Source: Corylus avellana
Taxonomy: Eukaryota > Streptophyta > Magnoliopsida > Fagales > Betulaceae
NCBI RefSeq assembly: GCF_901000735.1
Contig: NC_081542.1
Location: forward strand, 47,904,238-47,968,237
DNA length: 64,000 bases
Direction of reading: 5' to 3'
Shown: piece by piece, positions 23,601 to 34,890 of the stretch
How positions within the stretch are numbered: the first letter of the stretch is position 1
Layout: every line of letters starts with the position of its first letter
Position numbers and translations under genes: made by a program
Notes under the pieces: model-generated
Told to the model about the DNA's origin: nothing
What the model saw: the letters and a program-made list of their open reading frames with translations, nothing else
Databases searched by the model: none

Positions 23601-26600
23601 TGAAACAGTGCTCAAATCTGTAGGTGAAGAAGAACTAATATCTGTATTGCAAGTTGTGGTGAAGTTAGCTTTTGCATGTGACACTGTAGCTCAGAAGATG
23701 TTGACCAAGGATGTATTGAAATCGTTAAAATCGTTATGTGCCCATAAAAACCCTGAGGCAAGTTCTCTACTTCTTCTCATAATATATTGGGTCTAATTTG
23801 TTCCCTGGTATTGCATGGACATGTAATGTTTAAGGTTTATCTTTCATTAGGTACAAAGGTTAGCTCTGTTAGCTGTTGGAAATTTGGCCTTCTGTTTGGA
23901 GAACCGCCGTATTCTGGTTACTTCTGAAAGTTTGCGGGAACTTCTCTTGCGCATGACAGTTGCCTCTGAACCACGTGTGAATAAAGCTGCAGCTCGTGCC
24001 TTGGGAATTCTTGGTATGTTTCTGGATCTAATTTATCTCTGTTTTGAGCTTGTTTATTCTGATAAGGATTGTTTATTTTGTGCCTGTTTAGGGGAGAATG
24101 AAAATCTACGGCGCGCAATAAGAGGGAGACCAGTAGCGAAGCAAGGACTGCGCATACTCTCAATGGATGGAGGTGGCATGAAAGGTCTGGCAACTGTTCA
24201 GATTCTTAAAGAAATTGAGAAGGGAACTGGAAAGCAGATACATGAGATGTTTGACCTTATATGCGGAACATCAACGGGTGGCATGCTTGCTGTTGCCCTT
24301 GGTATCAAGCTAATGTCCTTGGAAGAGTGTGAAGAAATATACAAAAATCTTGGTGGGTATGCTACACATGGAAATAGCATACATGAACTTTATATTTATC
24401 TATCAAATTAGTTATCTCGTTCTGAATTTATGGCAATTGTAGGAAAACTTGTCTTTGCTGAACCTGTGCCAAAGGACAATGAAGCTGCAACTTGGAGAGA
24501 AAAGTTGGATCAGCTTTATAAGAGTTCATCACAGAGTTTTAGAGTTGTTGTACATGGATCAAAAGTATGGATTATTCCTATTTCAAGTGTGCTTTACTTT
24601 CTTTGTATTCATTCAACCAAAAAATAAATTAATAAATAAATAAATAAAAAGTTTCATGATATTGTTGTTATGTGGAGGTGTGCATAGGTTAAGACTTCTT
24701 GGAAGAAAATTAATATCTTTCACAATATTGTCTTCGTTTTAACAACATTCCTTTTCTTTTGGGGGTGGGGGAGGGAGTTGGAGGATAACTTCTTCTTTTT
24801 TTAAATCTAATCCAGCAAGCTGCTAACTATCTAAGTAATTTGCATTATGTATTGTATCTATGATTATTTTATCTTCTGTGAATCACCTAGATTCTCAGAA
24901 GGTTGTAATTTTAGTGGATGAAGCAATGTTTTTATTTGAAATTGGTCTACTCATTATATTATAAGACGTCTGTTCTTTTGTATCTAGTGTTTTTATTGCT
25001 CCCTACACCTTGGACACACAGACTATAATATATTATCTTGCAGCACAGCGCAGATCAGTTTCAGACGTTATTAAAGGAAATGTGTGCTGATGATGATGGG
25101 GACCTTTTAATAGAGTCTGCAGTGAAAAACATTCCTAAAGTGTTTGTTGTATCAACCTTGGTGAGCTTGATGCCGGCTCAGCCTTTCATATTTCGTAATT
25201 ATCAGGTTCGATCCCAAGAGTTCCTGTTGTTATTTCATTCTAACACATTATCACCCTAATATTGGCATTTAAGCTTGGCATACTGTTGCATAGGTGTATG
25301 ACAGTTATGGTCATCATCTTAACTGTGTGTTTTTGGCAATTTCTTTGAATCATCTTTTTTTGTTTCAAATTTCAGTACCCTGCTGGAACTCTAGAGTTGC
25401 CTCTTGCAATTTCAGAAAGTTCAGGAATTTCTGCGATAGGGTCACCTACTACAGGTGCTCAAGTTGGCTACAAGCGCAGTGCTTTTATTGGAAGTTGTAA
25501 GCATGAAGTATGGCAAGCTATAAGAGCATCTTCTGCTGCTCCTTATTATCTTGATGATTACTCAGATGGTATTCTTTTCTTGTACTTGTTTAAACAGACT
25601 CATCTTTTGGTTATTGTCACCATTCTTTTCTTAATTAAGATGGGCGTATTGGGACCCTTTTTCTTGTTCTATTTTCTCTTGAATTTGTAATTTTCTCCTA
25701 CAATTTCTCTAGATGTACACCGGTGGCAAGATGGTGCAATAGTGGCGAACAATCCTACAATTTTTGCCATAAGAGAAGCACAGCTTCTTTGGCCTGATAC
25801 AAGAATTGACTGCTTAGTTTCCATTGGGTGTGGTTCTGTTCCGACAAAGGTAACTGCAAACTGCTTTTTTTTTCTTTTTTTTTTTTTATAAGGGCCAGCT
25901 ATGAAATTATTGCTTTATCGGTTATATATCAACTTTTTCAGAGTAATCACAATAATTTTGTGAACATGAAATGGTGAGCAAAATTTTGTTCTATGAGAAC
26001 CCTAATCTTATTTAGACTTTATTTTTCTCTTCACCCAACTCATATAAAAAGACCAGAAAGTTATGCCTATTACGCTTGAACTTCCAACACTGTGATATTC
26101 TAAATAACAAAATCAAATAAAAAGGAAAAGATAAAAAAGAAACTTTTATAGCCTCTAGTCAGAGTTTACTTGGGAAGCCCTACTATACTATTGAGCGACT
26201 GCTTGTTCATGATGAAAAATGTTTCTTTGTTATATTTTTGACATTTTTCTTTTGCCCTTCTCTTTCTGGTGTCTTGTATTTGTGATGAACGTTTATAACA
26301 ACAAACGTTTAGTCAAATTTTATAGAGATCTTGTTGAAGACTCCCTGTTGGGCAAGATCTTGTGGAGAGGCATTTTCAGGAGGGGGTGAGGGTCTTGGAT
26401 GTAGATTTCCATGTTGCTTTTACTATTCCTGACAGTGAGAACCTGACCAACCCATGCTTTCGTGGCCATTAATTTATCATTTGTGCATATACTATAGGGA
26501 GATGTGGGCTGTTATGCACTTATGTATCTCAAAAGTACCATGTTATTTGTAAATATCTTCTAGATTATTAGGATTACTCAGTTATGCATGACTTTCTTCC

Positions 26601-29600
26601 CCCCTTTGGCAAAAGACATTGAAAAGGACAGCTATACTGGAATATCTAGACATACTCAAAGAATAAGAGGGATTGTAAAGCTATTTCCATTACAAACAAC
26701 ACTGTGAACACTAGTGATTCTAATCTAAACTTCCGAGGGTGCGGTGCACGGGTTCAAGGTTTACTCTGCAGGGATGAGTCCGAAGGGCTCTACCTTGTCG
26801 AGGTTCCCCGTCATCCAAAAAAAAAAAAAAACTAGTGATTCTAATCCATGAAAGAATTTTATATTGTCACTGAACTTCATAATTGTTGCTTTATTTTATT
26901 GATTCATAAAAATCTTTACTGTTGTAGGTACGGAAAGGTGGTTGGCGTTATCTGGATACTGGACAAGTGTTGATTGAGAGTGCATGCTCTGTGGATCGGG
27001 TAGAGGAAGCTTTAAGCACATTGTTGCCTATGCTCCCTGAAATACAATATTTTCGATTTAATCCAGGTATGTTGTTGACTTTGGAGTTACATATAATGAC
27101 AAAAAGAAAGGGTGGTTCTGTAAATGGGCTTGGCTTGCCCGGAGCCTTAGTTGGCTTTGTTAATTCATTGAATTAGCTAAGCTCAAGCCATATTGACCCG
27201 GCTCATTGGCTTGTGAGGCTCAATGAAAGTGTAGCTTTGCATTTTTTCAACACTTGGGTTAGACCTTTTTTTTTTTTTTTTTTTTTTTTTGAGAAGCTCA
27301 TTATTCTGCGATGTTATTGCTTTAAATACTACTCTGTTGTGTTTTAATATGTATGGAAAAAAAAAAAAAAAAAAAAAAAAAAAAGAAGTAAAAAAGGCAC
27401 ATGTTGTGCCACCTGAGCCATAAAAGCTATTGATTCTAGCGAGTGTATGCTGAGCCAAAATCAAGCTAGAGTTTTATGGCTTTGAGTTGAGTTGGAGCTC
27501 AGCACGAGCTCCCTCAATTTTGACGGAGCTGAGCTTGAGCTGTCAGATACGTGACACAGCTATCCAGCCTATGCATGGATGTAAAATATTTTCTCCTTTG
27601 TTCCTATATCATCCTTAAATAGTTTAGTGTTTTTTATTTTTTATTTTTTTTTTTAAGTTTTGAAGTAGTCTACATGTTTTACCATTGTAGTTGATGAACG
27701 TTGTGATATGGAATTGGATGAGACTGATCCAGCTGTCTGGCTAAAGTTGGAAGCTGCAGTAGAGGAATACATCCAAAACAATTCTCAGGCCTTGAAGAAT
27801 GTCTGTGAGAGACTTCTTCTTCCTTACCAAAATGAGAAGTGGTCAGAGAATTTGAGAATTCAGCATTACCCCAAGTCAAAGGGGTCAACTGTAGGTACTG
27901 GCACTGATATTTCTGTAATTGGTTTCTGTAGGAATTTATTTTCTCTAGTCCTTTGAAGTTTTTTTTTTTGGATGAATAAATAATCCTTTAAGTTCTTCTG
28001 GTATTCTGCTGTTCTAGATATGAATGGCCCATCGCTAGGTTGGAGGCGTAATGTACTACTTGTTCAAGCTTCACATAGTCCAGATTCAGGAAGAACCATG
28101 CACCATGCTCGAGAACTTGAGTCATTTTGTTCCCGTAGTGGAATACGGCTAGCCCATATGCAAGAGATTTCAGGGACTGTGAAGACAGTGCCAGCAACAA
28201 CATTCGCAACCCCATTTACGTCACCGCTATTCACTGGAAGTTTCCCATCAAGCCCACTTCTGTACAGTCCTGATTTTGGTCCACAGAGGCTTGGCCGAAT
28301 TGATATGGTCCCACCTTTAAGCTTAGATGGCCAATCTGGAAAAGCAGCTGCATCACCACCGATGTCTCCTCCCGGACCCAGGCAGCTTTCTTTACCTGTT
28401 CGATCACTGCATGGGAAATTACAGAACTCACCGCAAGTGGGCATTATACATTTGTCCCTTCAAAACGATTCGATTGGTTCAATATTAAGGTAAACATGCC
28501 CCTGTTGTTTCAGTTGCAATTTGTGCATGTTGATTTGGTTCAAGCTATAATTTCCTAACCTGCTGGCTACTTATTTCTCTAGTTGGCAGAATGACGTATT
28601 TGTGGTTGCTGAACCTGGAGAGCTTGCAGATAAATTTGTACAGAGTGTTAAATTGAGCTTGTTATCCATGATGCGGAGGCATCGCAGAAAGGAGGGGTCA
28701 CTGCTTACCAATATCACAACTGTTTCTGATTTGGTCGCATTTAGACCATACTTCCAAATTGGATGCATTGTCCATCGTTATATAGGACGCCAAACCCAAG
28801 TGTGTGCCGTTTACTTTTCTCTCCTGATGTTTTCTTTTGTTATTAGTAGGAATTTTCAAACTACTAAATATGGTCTGATCGGTGGTCACATTTTTTGAAG
28901 GTCATGGAAGATGGCCAAGAAATTGGGGCATATATGTTCCGCAGAACAGTCCCTTCTATGCACTTAACTCCTGATGATGTTCGTTGGATGGTATGTTCTT
29001 GGCTTTCACAAACATTTACATAGTTTGAAGTTTTCTTCTAAATTTTGAGGAGATTTAGAAATGGTAAATCGTTTAATATATATTCACTGTTCAACTTCTG
29101 TAGCTTTCCTCAATTGGAATACCTTACCTTTCGTCAGTGGCCATTAGCTACTGTTAGTACCTCCAAAAGTAGTCCTGGATGTGGTCCTTTGGACCATTGC
29201 ATCAGCATAATTGTTTATGTCATGTTGCAATTCCGTAATACTTTATGATGCGGTGTTTCTCTATTACTCTAGGAGATTCTTGTCGGGCTTATAAACAAGA
29301 TTTAGAGAGTGATAACCTTGAATTAAAGGGGAAGTGATGGCAAGCTCATAGTTTACTAACAAGTTCCATCTTGTTAATTGGAAGAAGGTTTGTACTCCCC
29401 TTCAACTTTGAGGCTTGGGAAATAGGAGTTTTCTCCTTTTCAATCAGGTTCTTTTGGGAAAGTGGTTATGGAGGTATGCTGTGGTGAGAGACTTTTTGGC
29501 GACAGGTAGTGGATAAAAAATATGGTAGTCTGGCGGGTGGTTGGTGCTCTATTGTTGTTTCTGGGCGATATTGGGTGAGTCTAGAATATTAGGAAGGGCT

Positions 29601-31168
29601 GGGATATGTTTTGACATGATGCTTAGTGTGGGGATTGTTCTCTGAAGGAAAACTTTCCAGAGTTATTTTGCATTGCAAGGGATAGGGATGCTATGGTGGC
29701 TGACCACATGTTTGCTCATAATGAAAAAAATTCTGCCTAGTGAATTTGAGATAAAAGACTTGGACAATTTGGAATACTTTATGGGTATTGAAATAGCAAA
29801 TTGAGACGTGGTATCTTCTTCTCCCAGCGTAAATATGCTCTTGATCTACTTAAGAAATGAGGATGCTCAGTTTTATGGTCATTGACAATCCTGTAGATTA
29901 TGACAAAATGTTAGAAGAGAGTGATGAGAGTTCTCTGGTAGATAAAGGAAGGTACCATCGATTGGTTAACAGGTTAATATATTTGTCACATACTTGCCTA
30001 GGCATTGCCTACACAGTAAGTGTAGTGAGCTAGTTTATGCATTCACCCCGGAAATCTCATATGGAAGTAGTTTACAAAAAAAATCGATATTTGAATTCTT
30101 TTCCTGGGAAAGGGTTGTTGTTTGCCCGACATTATCATCTAAAAGCATAAGGTTATACATATGCAGATTGGGCTGAGTTGTCATGGATCAAAGATCTACT
30201 TCGGAATACTGCACTGTTGTGGGAGAAAATCTTGTTTTTGTAGTAAGAAACACTCGGTAGTTGTTAGATCTAGTGTAAAAATTGAGTTCCAAGCCATGGC
30301 CCATGACAAATGAGTTATTCTGGTTGAAGATTTTATTGAAATAACTTAGATATGATCGCAAGGAGCCTATGAGCCTATACTACGAAAATAAGGCCTCGAT
30401 TAATATCGCTCATAATCCAGTTCAACATAATCGAACTAAATACATTGAAATTGATAGACATTTTATTGAGGAAAAGTTGTGTGCAAGGTTGATTTGTACA
30501 CCTTATGTGAAGACAGCGGATATTTTAACGGAGTGTCCAATAGTGTTCTCTAGCCTTGTGCAAGCTAGGCATGTGGGATTTGATTTCGTTTCCATTCATT
30601 TTCTCATTTATTGTAATCCTGTATTAGTGTGTGTTGCTTCTCTATATAAACAAGTGTAGATGTATCATTGAATCATTGATAAATAATGAGAATTCCTCAT
30701 TATCTTTCATCTTAATTGTAGGTTGGAGCTTGGAGGGATAGGATCATAATTTGCACGGGAACATATGGGCTTAATCCGAGTCTGATTAAGGCCTTTCTCG
30801 ACTCTGGTGCCAAAGCTGTTATATGTTCTTCAACCGAACCCCCTGAAACGCAGCTGGCAACCTTCAATGGATCAGGGGAGTTCAATATTTTCGAAAATGG
30901 TAAGTTTGAGATCGGAGAGGAAGAGGCAGAAGATGAAGAAGCTGAACCTGCCAGTCCAGTGAGTGATTGGGAAGACAGTGACCCTGAAAGAAATGGTGAC
31001 CGTTCTCAGAGTTTTTGGGATGAAGATGAGGAGGAGCTGTCGCAGTTTGCCTGTGAATTGTATGACTCTCTGTTCCGGGTTGGTGCAAGTGTAGATGTTG
31101 CTCTGCAACATGCTCTGGCCTCACATCGGAGGTTAAGGTACTCCTGCCATCTCCCCAGTAGACAATAA
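20686..31168 (+). CDS. PLA1: Phospholipase A I type protein (LRR + armadillo-like + patatin)
   Basis: Large lipid acyl hydrolase, 1323 residues from 18 exons: 20686-21210, 21877-22024, 22723-22804, 22951-23104, 23206-23415, 23512-23757, 23851-24013, 24092-24352, 24443-24564, 25044-25205, 25376-25568, 25713-25849, 26928-27066, 27691-27894, 28018-28489, 28583-28799, 28901-28990, 30722-31168 (3972 nt, in frame). Order: Ser-rich N-terminus, leucine-rich repeats (about 176-290, e.g. LPHLEKLYLDNNKLTLLP), armadillo-like region (about 320-505), patatin domain with DGGGMKG (535-541), nucleophile motif GTSTGG (Ser570) and the dyad Asp in DGA (762-764), then a long C-terminal region ending in an acidic tail. 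This layout is that of Arabidopsis phospholipase A I, linked to release of fatty acids for jasmonate-type oxylipins. Intron 6 uses a GC donor (23758). Introns 12 and 17 contain retroelements. Confidence 0.94.
22331..22535. repeat. Tandem repeat with TCGATCGA palindromes in phospholipase intron 2
   Basis: TCGATCGA-type octamers occur at about 22331, 22381, 22453 and 22526; the last two intervals are about 72-73 bp. Adjoining words recur too (CTCGGGAATTA and CTCAGGAATTA). GC content and CpG density stand out from the AT-rich intron. Confidence 0.65.
26726..26830 (+). mobile_element. Short SINE-like retroposon with 16-bp target duplication (phospholipase intron 12)
   Basis: A unit of roughly 90 bases ends in a run of 14 A and is flanked by a perfect 16-bp duplication ACTAGTGATTCTAATC (26710-26725 and 26831-26846). 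It contains GGGTTCAAGG, similar to a tRNA/SINE B box, and ends CCCCGTCATCC before the A tail. It is too short for a full plant SINE, so it is either 5'-truncated or the 3' end of a LINE. The duplication proves retroposition. Confidence 0.8.
29330..29716 (+). mobile_element. LINE fragment (reverse-transcriptase 3' region) in phospholipase intron 17
   Basis: With several stops, one frame reads LVNWKKVCTP, GLGNRSFLLFNQVLLGKWLW and GWLVLY, the conserved zf-RVT-adjacent part of plant LINE polyproteins. Sequence after it (VGIVL, ALQGIGMLWW) also fits, with frameshifts. Old and inactive. Confidence 0.65.
29720..30712 (+). mobile_element. Copia retrotransposon remnant (RT/RNase H end plus LTR start) in phospholipase intron 17
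   Basis: Degenerate Copia polyprotein pieces appear in order: EFEIKDLDNLEYFMGIEIA, FFSQRKYALDLLKK, YHRLVNRLIYLSHTCLGIAY, then the RNase H pieces ADWAELS and IAHNPVQHNRTKYIEIDRHF, with many stops and shifts. The stretch from about 30600 looks like an LTR start (CTATATAAAC TATA box and a leader). It ends about 10 bp before the splice acceptor of exon 18 at 30722. Confidence 0.75.
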
Positions 31169-33105
31169 TTTCTTAAATAAATACCATACATAAAAATGAA
31201 AGTCATAGTCAACAAAAATAAAATTAAAGCAAGGATGAAATCAGGGGGAGTGAGGGGAATATAATTTAGTGGTACATAAGAAAATAAGAGGAAATATCCA
31301 ATTTTGAGGCTTACCAAAAAAAGAAATTGTTTTGTTTGTACTCATTTCATGGAAGTGTAGCAGTCTACATTTTGAATGATGCATTCTTTCTTCTAATTCA
31401 TTTTTATTTAAGTCTTGTATCTCTTAGGCCAAATTGTCATTATGTGAGTGTACTTGGACGATTGAGAAGAAAGAATTTTGAATTTTCCTTCGACTTGGTC
31501 TATACAATTGTTATCTTTTACCTTGTGAGATGCATGTGCTTTTTTAATAGTATTTTCTCTAACTTTGTTAATGCTAATAAAAATGCATGCATTTTTTATA
31601 TGTTCAAAATAATTTGCTCCAATTCAATTTGGCGAAAAACTCTACCCACTTTGGTATTTGAGGATAGAAAGCTGCGTGGGACGAAGATTGGCTGCAATTT
31701 GCTGACCCACTTAGCCATCTGTTCTAGTGGGGCTGCTCAAATTGGCTACAATTTGCTAAACTAATTGTAGCCAAAGCGGCTATATCAAGGAACCTAAAGC
31801 ATATACCCCGATGGCTTCAATGGTCTGAGATGGCCCCATCGAGATTTTATCTTAAACTACGATCTTGAACACAATGGGACCCATCATTATGGGTGTTTCC
31901 GAACGCTCGTCAATTAAGGCGCTCAAAGCATAATCAGTGGTTGGACGACCAAAGCTATTCAAATACAATTCTATCACGGAATGAAGAAAATGATTTCTGT
32001 CACTTCACTTAACGAGTTCAATCAGTTGATAGTCTAAATCTACATATGAGCAACGCTTGGACCTCATACACCTATAAAGCAAAGCAAGACGGTGAAAGAT
32101 TCAAGGCAAGAGAAAAAGTAAAAGAAGTTCTACCTAACAGCCAATCAGCCATCATAAGAAAAGAAGTTTGCCCACCAAAGTTGATGACAAGCAATCAAAG
32201 GCATGTGGAAATTTTATTCCGTTTAGGATTATCAATTTTTGACACGATCTGCAATTTTGACATAAACTCAATACAAAATTAGGAAGTTAATGTTGAGTGA
32301 TATGACCCATTTAATTAAATGGGACGGTTTTTTTTTTTTTTTTGAAAGAAGTCCAGCTAATTTATATATATGAAATCAACTTAAGTACAACCCTCAGTTA
32401 AAATAATATCATAAATACATTAGGGAAATTCTTCTACAAGAACATATTCCTCCCATATGGCTAACGCTTCCTTTGCAAGCTGGTGGGCCATGCCATTTAG
32501 AGTTCGATTGACATGATTGACCTTCCAGTGTTGTAGAGAGTTCAAAACCCCTCTAGTTTTGTCAATTAGATGTACATACCGACTTCAATTTTCTCTCTTT
32601 GTTTTCAGCACTTGCACCACTTGGAGAGCATCGCCTTCAAGTTGGTGTTGACCTATATATAATTCTATAACTATGTTTCGATACGATCTAAATCTGACAC
32701 AAAAACGAATTAGCCCCAATTCTGTCTATATATAATTTTTTTCTTATATAGAGTGACATTGCGTAAACCTGCCTGGTCCGTACCATGATCAATCATAAAC
32801 CAAAGCTTCCAACCCCAAAGTTGTGCACAAAGAAGTCAAAAAGGATTTAGTAATTTATGTAATTTATCCGTAAAATACGCATGCTTTAATTGCAAACAAA
32901 GGAGGGTAATGATGCCATGCCCCATTTAAAGCTTCAATTATGCAAACTCTCATGCTGTCCACTCTAAAATAAAGCAGTTGAATGAGTGCATCTGTGCATG
33001 TCTAAGAGACCAAAAAAGAAAAAAATTTCAAAGCAATTTCCACCTTGATAAAGACCCAGGACCGATCTTTCTTCAACCACAAGCCTCCATAAACTTTTTT
33101 ACAAA
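31169..33105. other. Spacer after the phospholipase gene
   Basis: Phospholipase 3' UTR, then AT-rich DNA with no recognised exon. Around 31690-31790 the words TTGGCTGCAATTTGCT and TTGGCTACAATTTGCT recur. A reversed LINE 3' end occupies 32327-32660. The DNA just before 33106 could be the leader of the small gene that follows. Confidence 0.5.
32327..32660 (-). mobile_element. LINE fragment, 3' end, reverse orientation
   Basis: Read on the minus strand it gives LEGDALQVVQVLK, LNSLQHWKVNHVNRTLN, GMAHQLAKEALAIWEEYVL and a stop, the closing part of the LINE RNase H-like domain. It ends in an A tail (the T run at 32327-32343). The 3' part matches the fragment at 3295-3470. Confidence 0.75.
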
Positions 33106-33486
33106 ATGCAGTATAAAGCCAGCCCCACAACCACCAAGTTTCCTGAGAAAATGCCTGCAATTGCTCCAGTTGCAATAGGCACACGGGGCACCGTAGGATC
33201 ACTTGTCAGAAAGGAAATTGAATACTTCAGAAAGATTGAAATAGACAGATGTGGAAGCTCCCGGAAGCCTCAGGGACAGATTGTGGACATGGCTTCCACC
33301 AGTGGTCGCTCGGCCTCCAGGCCTAGTTTCTGGTTCTTGATGATGACATGGAAAAGGAAGAAGCAGAGAAGCAGTAGTGGGATCCTCCCAAGCATTTGCT
33401 CTGCTGTGGAAGTTGCAGACAGCAGTAGGCTAAATAGAATCCCTGGTTACAATTACAGGATCCTTAAGAATGACTTGCACCTCTAG
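33106..33486 (+). CDS. Small protein of unknown function
   Basis: A single-exon frame of 126 codons. Its most protein-like part is PVAIGTRGTVGSLVRKEIEYF, which I believe belongs to a small uncharacterised plant-specific family, though I cannot confirm it. The rest is basic and Ser-rich (TWKRKKQRSSSG), with no signal peptide or membrane segment. A second Met at 33151 (MPAIAPVAIG) may be the true start and gives 111 residues. It lies alone between the phospholipase and the kinase. The composition is less AT-rich than the flanks, which favours a real gene. Confidence 0.55.
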   Translation: MQYKASPTTTKFPEKMPAIAPVAIGTRGTVGSLVRKEIEYFRKIEIDRCGSSRKPQGQIVDMASTSGRSASRPSFWFLMMTWKRKKQRSSSGILPSICSAVEVADSSRLNRIPGYNYRILKNDLHL

Positions 33487-34890
33487 ATGATGATGCTTCC
33501 TAAGCCAGCCAGTTTGTTTCAAGTACAAAGCTTCTATGATGGTAGATTTCTCTACATTATGTGTCATCTTTTTGAATAATGTTATCAGATTGTAGCTTTT
33601 TGAAAGTTATGCTGTTTCTGATGCTTCAAGACTGGTGATGGCTTAATCTTCAAGATTATGCTTTCCTAGAGTTGATTTCATGGAGTTGTGGCACAGAATT
33701 CTGCAGATTTTATTTTTTTTTTATTTATTTTTTTTCTCTTGGAGATTTTGGTGAACCAGTCCAGCGATCGGCAGAATCTTCCCACACAAGAAAGAAGGAT
33801 TGGATCAATGAAGATTGCTATAGACAGTGTTCAAAGGAGTTGTGAACAATAGCCAAAAGAAAAGATTGTGAACCTCATATACAGGAATGACACTCAGTTT
33901 GTATTTATTTTTATTGGTGCAGAAGGTTTACATGTATCAAAAAAAAAAGAGCAGAAATAGAAGTAGAGGTTTATTTAAGTTCTATTTTAGTTTGCACAAT
34001 ATCAGTTAACAAGGATGAAGAATAGCTGAAATTGCTGCCATACTGACCAGGCTCGGCATTTAAACTATAATTTTTTCTGGTAAATTCACACTTTCCCTTG
34101 AGATAAACAGAGGAATGTTGCACAGAGCATTTTGCATCTCACCAGTTGCTTATTTGCTTCTTTCTTGCCTTCTCTTGAACAAGTAACATTACATGGAATA
34201 AAGAATCAGAGCTGCACTTTTGCTGTCAACAACTTGTTTGCAATAGTAAGCAAACGTTTGGCCATTGGGATAATATCAAGGATTAAATAAATGAATTCCA
34301 GCTTGAAGAGATTGGTTGTTCTTGAGGAGGTCCTGAAGATTGCCTCGGAAACTGCCTAACAAAGATCCTGTGAAAGAAAAGAAAAAAAAACAAAGCTGAT
34401 AAATTACAGCCAATCCTCTAAAACCAAGGTTATCCCACTGTTGCTTTTCTGGTGCTTGCACTTCTGCACTCCGTGCAAAGAGTAATGCTATATATTGCAT
34501 ATATTACATCCTTATCATACTGAGCTAATGTGACTGTACCCATCAGATCAACTTTTAGATTAGCTCTAATTAAAAAAAATAAAAATAAATAAGGGCCGAT
34601 TAACATTACCAAATCAGCTCAATGAAATAAAGATAGGATAAGAGTGTAGTATATAACATTTTTACCATGCAAATAGTCTCAATGCTACGAGTGGCGCAAA
34701 CCACAACTTAGATAAACCCAACATGGTAAAATATAAGAGGTATAATTTCAGTTCAATCAATTGAACTGCTAAATTAGGTATAGCTTGCAAAATTATGTAT
34801 AGATATGGGGTGATACACATAATATGCATGATTGTTGGATCTTTACAAGGGGTCTTATCTCTACATATCAAGTTTAGGGCGTACGTTTTC
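33487..34890. other. Spacer between the small gene and the kinase
   Basis: Probable 3' UTRs of the two converging genes and AT-rich filler. I see no element ends, RNA gene or exon-like sequence. Confidence 0.5.

Noticed and set aside
27183..27464. Phe/Lys-run frames over long T and A tracts (also 19181-19411)
   Set aside because: They are translations of homopolymer runs inside an intron and an intergenic region.
31327..31764. Plus-strand frame of 145 codons after the phospholipase gene
   Set aside because: AT-driven composition (Phe, Tyr, Ile, Leu, Asn), no family resemblance, no splice context; probably non-coding.
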